Below, piece after piece: positions 1-5,739 of a DNA stretch of 7,343 nt. The number at the start of each line of letters is the position of its first letter. Within the stretch, counting starts at the first letter, position 1. The notes under the pieces are model-generated. The model was not told the origin of the DNA. It saw nothing but the letters and a program-made list of their open reading frames with translations, and made no database searches. The position numbers were made by a program, and so were the translations under genes. Origin of the DNA: an uncultured Mucispirillum sp. (lineage in GTDB: Bacteria; Chrysiogenota; Deferribacteres; Deferribacterales; Mucispirillaceae); the NCBI GenBank assembly GCA_937890655.1, contig CALADT010000202.1:1-7343 (forward strand). Direction: 5' to 3'.

Positions 1-289
1 AAGTGAAATAATAGCTGAAAAAAATAAAATAATAAAACCACTAGAAGAAAAATCTTTAATACTTGAAAATAATATAACAAAGTATGAAGAAGAAGTAAAT
101 GAGCTTAATAAATTATTAATAGAAGCATCTTCTTTAAATAACGGCCAGCAAATAGGGGAATATGGTAAAAGGCTTGCAGAATTAAATAAATTAATAGATA
201 ATGACTTTATGGAATTAGATGAAGTTGTAACAGAGCTTGAAGCAAAAAAACAAGAATATAATGAAAAATTAAACCAAATAGATGAGTAA
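1..289 (+). CDS. C-terminal end of a probable ABC-F family ATPase (5' truncated by window)
   Basis: This open frame (codons from base 2) runs in from outside the window and ends at TAA 287-289, leaving 95 residues. The visible part is rich in Glu, Lys, Leu and Asn and looks like two antiparallel coiled-coil helices. The first contains KPLEEKSLILENNITKYEEE and the second GKRLAELNKLIDNDFMELDE, separated by a short turn with NNGQQ. This layout resembles the C-terminal coiled-coil domain of Uup-type ABC-F proteins, cytosolic ATPases that act on ribosomes. The ATPase cassettes that would prove it lie outside the window. The beta-barrel gene begins 23 bases downstream with its own ribosome binding site and no terminator between, which suggests co-transcription. 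Another coiled-coil protein cannot be excluded. Confidence 0.6.
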   Translation, partial: SEIIAEKNKIIKPLEEKSLILENNITKYEEEVNELNKLLIEASSLNNGQQIGEYGKRLAELNKLIDNDFMELDEVVTELEAKKQEYNEKLNQIDE

Positions 290-312
290 TCTTATTATTT
301 TAAGGAGAATAC

Positions 313-1014
313 ATGAAAAAAATATTTTTTACATTACTAATTACTTTAATATATATAAGTAGTTATGCTGCACCACAAAGTGATAACAGCACATTATTAG
401 AAAAAAAAAGTATGCAGGATAATAAAACAGTGGATAACGCCACAAGTTCACAGGTAAAGAAAAAACCTGACTTTAATAAAAAGAAAATATCACTTGATAG
501 AATTGAAGATAAAAAATGGTCATTACGTATAGGGTATTCTTATTTTTTCCCACAAAGTGAATATGCTTCTGTTTTTTCTAACCGTTTAAAAATAGGTGGT
601 GCTTATGATGTAAACAAATATTTACAAATTCAAGCTATGCTTCAGTATGCTGATGGTAACGATGCGTTTAATATAAACGGTGTTAGAACAAAATTTACAG
701 GCACAATGTATAATATAGGTGCTTTAGTTACAGGGCTTTATCCTATTGAAATGCCTGTTGGCGAACTTGCCCCTTTTGCAAGTGTAGGTGGTGTTTATAC
801 TTTTGGTAATTTAAGAATGAATACTACAACTGAAACAAAACAAAATTTATCCGGTGGTGGAATATTAGCTCAAGCAGGATTACAGTATAATTTCCATGTA
901 TTTGCTTTTAGGGTGTATGGAGAATATTTATATGACTTTACACCTATGAAAATACCTTATATTTCTAACTTAACAGGTGCAAGTGCAGGGGCAGAAGTGG
1001 GAGTTAAGTTTTAA
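313..1014 (+). CDS. Outer-membrane beta-barrel protein (small OMP, unknown role)
   Basis: The 233-residue product starts at an ATG preceded by AAGGAG at 302-307. Residues 1-19/20 form a signal peptide: MKK, a hydrophobic core, and a cleavage site at SYA-A. Residues about 21-68 are a hydrophilic Lys/Asp/Asn/Ser-rich segment, probably a flexible periplasmic or plug-like extension. From about residue 69 the sequence alternates polar and hydrophobic residues in strands such as WSLRIGYSYFF, LQIQAMLQYA and FRVYGEYLYDF, with glycines at the turns. It ends in GVKF, a C-terminal aromatic typical of BAM-assembled barrels. The size fits an eight-stranded barrel. I cannot name a family with confidence; an OmpA/OmpW-like small barrel is an inference. 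radC begins three bases after its stop. Confidence 0.75.
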   Translation: MKKIFFTLLITLIYISSYAAPQSDNSTLLEKKSMQDNKTVDNATSSQVKKKPDFNKKKISLDRIEDKKWSLRIGYSYFFPQSEYASVFSNRLKIGGAYDVNKYLQIQAMLQYADGNDAFNINGVRTKFTGTMYNIGALVTGLYPIEMPVGELAPFASVGGVYTFGNLRMNTTTETKQNLSGGGILAQAGLQYNFHVFAFRVYGEYLYDFTPMKIPYISNLTGASAGAEVGVKF

Positions 1015-1017
1015 TAT

Positions 1018-1689
1018 ATGGAAAACACTCCTCACTATCAAGGCCACAGAAAAAGGCTGAAAGAAAAATTTGATGAGGCACCAACTGTTTTAGCAGATTA
1101 TGAAATATTAGAGCTTATATTAGGCTATGCTATCCCTAGAAAAGATGTTAAGCCTATTGCTAAAGAAATATTAAAAAATGCAGGCAGTATAGGTTCTATA
1201 TTTGACTTAAATTATAGAAATGTAGAGGGCGTAGGTAAAGAAACAGAACGTTTTTTCAGAATAATAGCAGAGTTTTATTCAAGAATAGAAAACGCATATT
1301 ATGAAGTAAAAGAAAGTATTACAAGCCCTTTACAGGTATATAGGCTTTTAAAATACAGCATTGGTTTTGCAGAAAACGAACATTTTGCAGTAATATTATT
1401 AAATAATAAAAGCCAGCTTATCCATAAGAAAATCTTAACAGAAGGTATTGTTAATAGGGCAACAGTTTACCCACGTCAAGTGGCAGAATATGCACTTAAC
1501 TATAAAGCTGTATATGTTATTATTGCCCATAACCATCCGACAGGAGATAGCACACCTTCTAAAATGGATATAGAAATTACAGAAAATATATCGTCATCTC
1601 TTGCCACATTAGGCATCACTTTAAAAGACCATATAATTGTATGCAAAAATGAATATTCCAGCCTTTTTGACCTTGGATATATGGAATAA
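1018..1689 (+). CDS. radC: RadC family JAB/MPN-domain protein
   Basis: The 223-residue product has the usual RadC length. The N-terminus HYQGHRKRLKEKF (residues 6-18) is the family's characteristic opening, followed by a helical region with a helix-hairpin-helix-like GVGKE at 71-75. The C-terminal JAB/MPN metallo-domain (about 102-223) carries the full JAMM-type motif: Glu121 in NEHF, then His171-x-His173-x7-Ser181-x2-Asp184 within HNHPTGDSTPSKMD. The residues expected to bind zinc are therefore all present. RadC was once linked to DNA repair, but its biochemical role is unsettled and the family is predicted to be a metal-dependent hydrolase or nuclease. The start is only three bases after the upstream stop, with a weak GGGAG inside that gene's end, so translational coupling is likely. 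Confidence 0.93.
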   Translation: MENTPHYQGHRKRLKEKFDEAPTVLADYEILELILGYAIPRKDVKPIAKEILKNAGSIGSIFDLNYRNVEGVGKETERFFRIIAEFYSRIENAYYEVKESITSPLQVYRLLKYSIGFAENEHFAVILLNNKSQLIHKKILTEGIVNRATVYPRQVAEYALNYKAVYVIIAHNHPTGDSTPSKMDIEITENISSSLATLGITLKDHIIVCKNEYSSLFDLGYME

Positions 1690-1732
1690 ACGTATAATTT
1701 TGTATTTTTTTCTACATTTTTAAAATTTTCTC

Positions 1733-1761
1733 TTGCTTTTTTTTTACTAAACTGTAATATT
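1733..1761 (+). promoter_or_regulatory. Probable sigma70-type promoter of groESL
   Basis: TTGCTT at 1733-1738 is followed after 16 bases by TAATAT at 1755-1760 (or AATATT at 1756-1761 with a 17-base spacer and a preceding TG). The -10 element overlaps the first bases of the CIRCE operator, the geometry expected for HrcA repression. The assignment rests on consensus matching only. Confidence 0.55.
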
Positions 1762-1786
1762 AGCACTCATAGAGTGTGAGTGCTAA
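1760..1786 (+). promoter_or_regulatory. CIRCE operator (HrcA binding site) of groESL
   Basis: The left arm TTAGCACTC (1760-1768), a 9-base spacer (1769-1777) and the right arm GAGTGCTAA (1778-1786) match the canonical CIRCE inverted repeat without mismatch. CIRCE is bound by the repressor HrcA, whose activity depends on GroEL, giving feedback control of heat-shock transcription. The operator lies 64 bases before the groES start and would also form a hairpin in the 5' leader. No hrcA gene is visible in this window. Confidence 0.97.
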
Positions 1787-1850
1787 TTAAGTAAGTCACA
1801 TATTTAAGTAAACTAAAATAAAAACATAAATGTAGGAGGCTTGAGGTATA

Positions 1851-2141
1851 ATGGCTAAAATCCAACCTTTACAAGACAGAGTTATTGTAAAACGCTTTGA
1901 AAGCGAAGAAAAAACTGCATCAGGTATTTTTATTCCTGATTCTGCAAAAGAAAAACCACAAGAGGGTGAAGTAGTTGCAGTTGGTGCAGGTAAACATTTA
2001 GATAATGGTAATATAGTAAAACCAACAGTTAAAGCAGGCGATAAAGTGCTTTTCAGTAAATATGCCGGCACAGAAGTTAAAATAGACGGCGAAGATTTAC
2101 TTATTATGAGAGAAGATGATATTCTTGGTATCATTAGTTAA
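1851..2141 (+). CDS. groES: Co-chaperonin GroES (Cpn10)
   Basis: The 96-residue protein has the normal GroES length. It forms the heptameric lid that caps the GroEL cavity during ATP-driven protein folding in the cytosol. The opening PLQDRVIVKR (residues 6-15) and the mobile loop around residues 18-33, with the GroEL-contacting hydrophobic stretch GIFIPD at 25-30, are typical. So are GDKVLFSKYAGTEVKIDGED (63-82) and the end ILGIIS. Translation starts at the ATG at 1851. AGGAGG sits at 1834-1839, 11 bases upstream, and a second purine motif GAGG at 1843-1846 is closer. It is the first gene of the heat-shock operon, with groEL 33 bases downstream, and is controlled by the CIRCE upstream. Confidence 0.98.
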   Translation: MAKIQPLQDRVIVKRFESEEKTASGIFIPDSAKEKPQEGEVVAVGAGKHLDNGNIVKPTVKAGDKVLFSKYAGTEVKIDGEDLLIMREDDILGIIS

Positions 2142-2174
2142 TTAATTATAAAATAAATTAGGAGAAAATATAAA

Positions 2175-3815
2175 ATGGCTAAAAATATTACATTTAGTGA
2201 AGACGCTCGTCAGGCTATTATGCGTGGTGTTGACCAACTTGCAAATGCAGTTAAAGTTACACTTGGACCAAAAGGAAGAAATGTTGTTATAGAAAAAAAA
2301 TTCGGCACTCCACTGATTACAAAAGATGGTGTTAGTGTTGCAAAAGAAGTAGAACTTCAAGATGCTTTAGAAAATATTGGTGCACAAATGGTTAAAGAAG
2401 TTGCTTCTAAAACTAACGATGTAGCAGGGGACGGAACTACTACTGCAACAGTGCTTGCACAATATATTTATAGAGATGGTATGAAAAACGTTGTAGCTGG
2501 CGCTAACCCTATGGAAATTAAACGTGGTATTGATAAAGCAGTGGAAGCAGTTATTGCAGAACTTAAAAATATTTCTAAAGTAGTAAGCACTAATAAAGAA
2601 ATTGAACAAGTTGGAACAATTTCTGCTAATAACGATAACGAAATCGGCGGTATTATTGCAAAAGCAATGGATAAAGTTGGTAAAGACGGCGTTATTACTA
2701 TTGAAGAAAATAAATCTATGGAAACTGTATTAGATGTAGTTGAGGGTATGCAGTTTGATAGAGGTTACTTATCACCTTATTTTGTAAACAACCCAGATAC
2801 AATGGAAGCAGTTGTGGAAAACCCATATATTATTATCCACGAGAAAAAAATCTCTAATATGAAAGAAATTTTACCAGTATTAGAAAAACTTGCAAAAGTA
2901 AACGCACCATTTGTTTTAATAGCTGAAGATATAGAAGGGGAAGCACTTGCAACATTAGTGTTAAACAAACTTCGTGGCACATTAAACTGTGTAGCTGTTA
3001 AAGCTCCAGGTTTTGGTGATAGAAGAAAAGAAATGCTTAAAGATATTGCAGTATTAACAGGCGGTCAAGTTATTACTGATGATTTAGGTATTAAAATAGA
3101 TAATGTAGAGCTTGAAGATTTAGGTAGAGCTAAAAAAGTAGTTATTGATAAAGATAATACTACTATTGTAGAAGGTGCAGGTTCTGCTGAAGATATTAAA
3201 GCAAGAGTTGGCCAAATTAAAAAACAAATTGAAGATACAACAAGCGACTATGACAGAGAAAAACTTCAAGAACGTCTTGCAAAATTAATCGGTGGTGTAG
3301 CTGTTATTAAAGTTGGTGCAGCAACAGAAACTGAAATGAAAGAGAAAAAACACAGAGTGGAAGACGCTCTTGCAGCTACAAAAGCAGCAGTAGAAGAAGG
3401 TATTGTTCCTGGTGGTGGTGTAGCATTAGTTAGAAGTGCTGTGGCATTAAAAAACATTAAAGTATCTCCTGAACAACAAGTTGGTGTAAACATTATTTCA
3501 AGAGCTTTAGAATACCCATTACGCCAAATTGTAGAAAATGCAGGCCTTGAATCAAGTGTTATTGTTAATAAAATTAAAACAAGCAAAAACACTAACTATG
3601 GTTTTAACGCATATTCTGAAAACTATGAAGATATGATGGAAGCAGGTGTTATTGACCCTACTAAAGTAACACGTTCTGCTTTACAAAATGCTGCCTCAGT
3701 TGCTGGTCTTATGATTACAACAGAAGCAGTAATTACAGAAATAAAAGAGAAAACTCCACCAATGGCACCAGATATGGGTGGCATGGGCGGTATGGGTGGC
3801 ATGGGTATGATGTAA
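2175..3815 (+). CDS. groEL: Chaperonin GroEL (Cpn60)
   Basis: The 546-residue protein is the ATP-dependent folding chamber that works with GroES in the cytosol. All three chaperonin domains are intact. Equatorial ATP-site landmarks include VTLGPKGRNV (28-37), Asp51 in DGVSVAKE, DGTTT with Asp86, and Asp397 in VEDALAATKAAVEEG followed by PGGG. These correspond to E. coli Asp52, Asp87 and Asp398. The apical region contains EGMQFDRGYLSPYF (190-203) and KAPGFGDRRKEMLKD. The C-terminus ends in the Gly-Gly-Met repeat tail typical of group I chaperonins (about residues 535-546). AGGAG at 2160-2164 precedes the ATG by 10 bases. The gene is co-transcribed with groES and ends 39 bases before a terminator hairpin. 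Nothing unusual was seen. Confidence 0.99.
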   Translation: MAKNITFSEDARQAIMRGVDQLANAVKVTLGPKGRNVVIEKKFGTPLITKDGVSVAKEVELQDALENIGAQMVKEVASKTNDVAGDGTTTATVLAQYIYRDGMKNVVAGANPMEIKRGIDKAVEAVIAELKNISKVVSTNKEIEQVGTISANNDNEIGGIIAKAMDKVGKDGVITIEENKSMETVLDVVEGMQFDRGYLSPYFVNNPDTMEAVVENPYIIIHEKKISNMKEILPVLEKLAKVNAPFVLIAEDIEGEALATLVLNKLRGTLNCVAVKAPGFGDRRKEMLKDIAVLTGGQVITDDLGIKIDNVELEDLGRAKKVVIDKDNTTIVEGAGSAEDIKARVGQIKKQIEDTTSDYDREKLQERLAKLIGGVAVIKVGAATETEMKEKKHRVEDALAATKAAVEEGIVPGGGVALVRSAVALKNIKVSPEQQVGVNIISRALEYPLRQIVENAGLESSVIVNKIKTSKNTNYGFNAYSENYEDMMEAGVIDPTKVTRSALQNAASVAGLMITTEAVITEIKEKTPPMAPDMGGMGGMGGMGMM

Positions 3816-3854
3816 TACCCGCCTGAAATACTTGCGTAGTTTTTTAAAATATAT

Positions 3855-3883
3855 ATCCGCTGCAATTTTGTGGCGGATTTTTT
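3855..3883 (+). terminator. Rho-independent terminator of the groESL operon
   Basis: ATCCGC (3855-3860) pairs with GCGGAT (3873-3878). The stem can extend inward by two G-T wobbles and one C-G pair, leaving an AATTTT loop (3864-3869). Six T follow at 3878-3883. The hairpin lies 39 bases after the groEL stop and before the next gene's ribosome binding site. Confidence 0.85.
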
Positions 3884-3891
3884 ATATAAAA

Positions 3892-3897
3892 AGGGGA
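3892..3897 (+). promoter_or_regulatory. Ribosome binding site that sets the start at 3906
   Basis: AGGGGA lies eight bases before the ATG at 3906. The longer reading frame back to the GTG at 3870 would start inside the terminator stem with no Shine-Dalgarno sequence, so the ATG at 3906 is preferred. Confidence 0.65.
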
Positions 3898-3905
3898 TAA
3901 TATAT

Positions 3906-4400
3906 ATGGCACAAAATCTTATTACAGAAGAATTAGAAAATACACTAAATAATATTATAATTAAAGATTTAGAAAAACTATTAAGTAAAGAGTATGAAAC
4001 AGATAGTGCAATACTTGATGCTTTAAACCAATTAGAAGAAAAATGGCATAGTTTACAGCTACCTTTAGAGTATGAAGAAGCACTAAATATGCTAATAAGC
4101 CAAAAATATACAAAAGAAGAAATATATAGTATGATGCCATATTTATATGTATATATATTTACCATGAAACTTATAACCTATCTCTTTTTTAAAAACAAAA
4201 AATTTGAAACAGAAATATCATTAATTTCATCACTAAACCAAATATGTATAGATGTATCAGAAAATAAAGACGCAGCAGAATATATTTTAGAGCACATAAA
4301 CTATGTGCAGGATATTGCTATGGCAAAAGATAAAGAAACAGAAAACTTAATTTCTCAAGCACTTAAAGAAAATAAAGAAGCCTTTTTAAAAAATATTTAG
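3906..4400 (+). CDS. Hypothetical helical protein, 164 residues
   Basis: I do not recognise this protein. From the ATG at 3906 it encodes 164 residues that look almost entirely alpha-helical and cytosolic, with no signal peptide. The N-terminal 60 residues are acidic and amphipathic (EELENTL, DLEKLLSKEYETD, LNQLEEKWHSL). Residues about 75-96 are aromatic and hydrophobic (YSMMPYLYVYIFTMKLITYL), perhaps a buried helix rather than a membrane span. The C-terminal part returns to charged helices, with a single Cys at residue 113. It follows the groESL terminator, so it is either expressed by read-through or from a promoter I could not identify. Its stop overlaps the stop of the convergent minus-strand gene. 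Codon use matches its neighbours. Confidence 0.7.
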   Translation: MAQNLITEELENTLNNIIIKDLEKLLSKEYETDSAILDALNQLEEKWHSLQLPLEYEEALNMLISQKYTKEEIYSMMPYLYVYIFTMKLITYLFFKNKKFETEISLISSLNQICIDVSENKDAAEYILEHINYVQDIAMAKDKETENLISQALKENKEAFLKNI

Positions 4401-4792
4401 TTTTGTAAAATTAGTGCAGAATATAAAGTAAGCTGTAATATAAAAAGTATAATGTATGATATGGTTTTTGATTTTTGAGCCATATTAAAAGTATTTACTA
4501 AATATTTTGCAATAAATGATGCAAGAAATACAATAGCAGTAAAAGATATAACCATATTCATACCATAAAAAAGCATATGTTTTATTTGGAACATTGCACT
4601 ATTAATAAGGGAAAATATTACAAGTAGCAATATCATAACAAAATAATCATTTACTAAATTTTCTAAAAAATTATTCAATTTTAAAGGTAGTTTATATGAA
4701 AAAGGCACAGCAAGTAAGGTATAAAAAAAATAAATAAGAAATGTAAAGCTAAAAAAACTTATTAAATAAACTGTTATAACATTTAGTAACAT
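4397..4792 (-). CDS. Small hypothetical integral membrane protein (four predicted helices)
   Basis: The frame encodes 131 residues from the ATG at 4790-4792, which has GGAG six bases upstream (4799-4802). An in-frame ATG at 4802-4804 would add four residues but lacks a ribosome binding site. Hydrophobic segments lie near residues 5-28, 50-67, 73-96 and 109-129, linked by short Lys/Asn-containing loops, so this is probably a four-span inner-membrane protein. I see no catalytic motif and do not recognise the family. The gene is monocistronic by layout: a terminator closes the upstream operon, and it runs tail-to-tail into the 3906-4400 gene with their stop codons overlapping. No separate terminator is visible between the two convergent genes. 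Confidence 0.65.
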   Translation of the reverse strand: MLLNVITVYLISFFSFTFLIYFFYTLLAVPFSYKLPLKLNNFLENLVNDYFVMILLLVIFSLINSAMFQIKHMLFYGMNMVISFTAIVFLASFIAKYLVNTFNMAQKSKTISYIILFILQLTLYSALILQN

Positions 4793-4798
4793 TTTTAT

Positions 4799-4802
4799 CT
4801 CC
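4799..4802 (-). promoter_or_regulatory. Ribosome binding site that sets the start at 4792
   Basis: GGAG on the minus strand lies six bases before the ATG at 4790-4792. It overlaps the alternative upstream ATG (4802-4804), which makes that upstream start unlikely. Confidence 0.6.
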
Positions 4803-4821
4803 ATAAATATTTATACTACAT

Positions 4822-4827
4822 ATTATA
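4822..4827 (-). promoter_or_regulatory. Candidate -10 element for the small membrane protein
   Basis: A perfect TATAAT on the minus strand sits about 30 bases before the preferred start at 4792, which would give a short leader. The -35 region is only a weak match. The surrounding 4805-4940 is extremely AT-rich, so a chance match is possible. Confidence 0.35.
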
Positions 4828-4940
4828 AAAATCTATATTTTTACTTAATAATATATAAGTTATTATAAGAAAAAAGATATTTATTAATATATTTAAGTTA
4901 TATTAATATTTTATTTTTGAATATAAAAAAAGAAATTATA

Positions 4941-4973
4941 AAAGAAACCTATGCTCTAAAAAAAGAGCATAGG
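4941..4973 (-). terminator. Rho-independent terminator of the RCC1-lipoprotein/OMP operon
   Basis: A perfect 10-bp stem, CCTATGCTCT (4948-4957) with AGAGCATAGG (4964-4973), encloses a six-base loop. Read leftward on the minus strand, it is followed by a T-rich tract (TTTCTTTTAT, 4938-4947). It begins nine bases after the stop of the beta-barrel gene at 4982. Confidence 0.85.
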
Positions 4974-4981
4974 CATATAAA

Positions 4982-5710
4982 TTAGAACCTATAACCAGAT
5001 TCAAAACCAACTTTAAAATAGTTCATAGCACTATATAGGTCAACTGCATAGTATGGGAAATTTACTGTATTATTATAAATTGGGTCTTTTAACCCTGATA
5101 AAGTATAATCAAAACGAGCACCTACATATATATTGTTTTTAAAATTATACCTAAACCCACCACCTAAAGCGAACCCTAAACCAACAGAAGTAGAGTTAAT
5201 ATTAAATTTAGTATTATGATTGTTTGATACATTTACATCTAAAGAGTTTACTGCCAGAGAAAGCCCTATTCCTGTCCAATAAGTCCACCCAGCTTGACCA
5301 CGTGGTGTTTCCTGCTGTAACAAAACCATAGGTGTAATAAGGAAATGAGTATAATCAGCCTGTTGAAGAAAACCATCACTATAATAATCTCTTGCTTTAC
5401 CACCACCAATAGACATATCTAAACTAACAGCAAGCCATTTTTTTAAACTAACTTTGCCATTAAGAGCAAGGCCGCCACCAAAACCTTGCCTGCCACTATG
5501 TCTGCCAAAATAACGTTCATTAAACAAAAGATTATGCATGGATGCAAATAATGTTCCACCTGCAGTTACAGGGTATGGGAATTTTGTTTTATATTCGCTA
5601 TTTATCCATGTTCTATTATCTTTTATGGCAAGTTGGTTATCTTTTTTATTATCTTGAGCATATAGTGGCAATGCAATCAAAATAAAAAATAATATAAATA
5701 TTTTTTTCAT
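4982..5710 (-). CDS. Outer-membrane beta-barrel protein
   Basis: From the ATG at 5708-5710 the product is 242 residues. GGAG at 5717-5720 lies six bases upstream; a longer frame from a TTG at 5722 would start on the ribosome binding site itself and is rejected. Residues 1-18 are a signal peptide (MKKIF, hydrophobic core, cleavage after LYA). After a short polar linker the mature protein shows alternating strands rich in Gly and aromatics, for example GFGGGLALNGKVSL, WLAVSLDMSIGGG, STSVGLGFALGGGFRYNF and IYVGARFDYTLSG. It ends in FKVGFESGYRF, whose terminal Phe fits the BAM signal. Size fits an 8-10 stranded barrel; the specific family is not recognised. It lies 29 bases after the stop of the RCC1-like lipoprotein gene and is closed by a strong terminator, so the two probably form an operon. 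Confidence 0.75.
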   Translation of the reverse strand: MKKIFILFFILIALPLYAQDNKKDNQLAIKDNRTWINSEYKTKFPYPVTAGGTLFASMHNLLFNERYFGRHSGRQGFGGGLALNGKVSLKKWLAVSLDMSIGGGKARDYYSDGFLQQADYTHFLITPMVLLQQETPRGQAGWTYWTGIGLSLAVNSLDVNVSNNHNTKFNINSTSVGLGFALGGGFRYNFKNNIYVGARFDYTLSGLKDPIYNNTVNFPYYAVDLYSAMNYFKVGFESGYRF

Positions 5711-5716
5711 TATTTT

Positions 5717-5720
5717 CTCC
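5717..5720 (-). promoter_or_regulatory. Ribosome binding site that sets the start at 5710
   Basis: GGAG on the minus strand lies six bases before the ATG at 5708-5710. The signal peptide then starts canonically with MKK. Confidence 0.7.
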
Positions 5721-5739
5721 AAAACTAATTTTATAATAA

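Noticed and set aside
1415..1425. DnaA-box-like TTATCCATA
   Set aside because: A single imperfect match inside the radC coding sequence with no neighbouring boxes.
1500..2134. Minus-strand open frames opposite the radC 3' end and groES (1500-1766, 1796-2134)
   Set aside because: They are antisense to recognised genes, and the first would also cover the CIRCE and promoter region. No coding signals were seen.
2142..3592. Minus-strand open frames opposite groEL (2142-2360, 2367-2609, 2777-2980, 3266-3592)
   Set aside because: They lie antisense to a fully conserved groEL, have no ribosome binding sites, and encode odd compositions (Cys/Phe/Asn-rich) typical of shadow frames.
3870..3905. GTG at 3870 as the start of the hypothetical protein
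   Set aside because: It is inside the groESL terminator stem with no Shine-Dalgarno. The ATG at 3906 has AGGGGA at a proper distance.
3623..4165. Minus-strand open frame of 180 codons across the groEL end, the terminator and the 3906 gene
   Set aside because: It crosses a terminator and the conserved GroEL C-terminal coding region in antisense, and its start has no ribosome binding site.
4805..4947. Very AT-rich intergenic stretch considered as a replication origin or regulatory RNA
   Set aside because: No cluster of DnaA boxes, no iterons and no convincing folded structure apart from the terminator hairpin. AT-richness matches the genome background and a promoter region.
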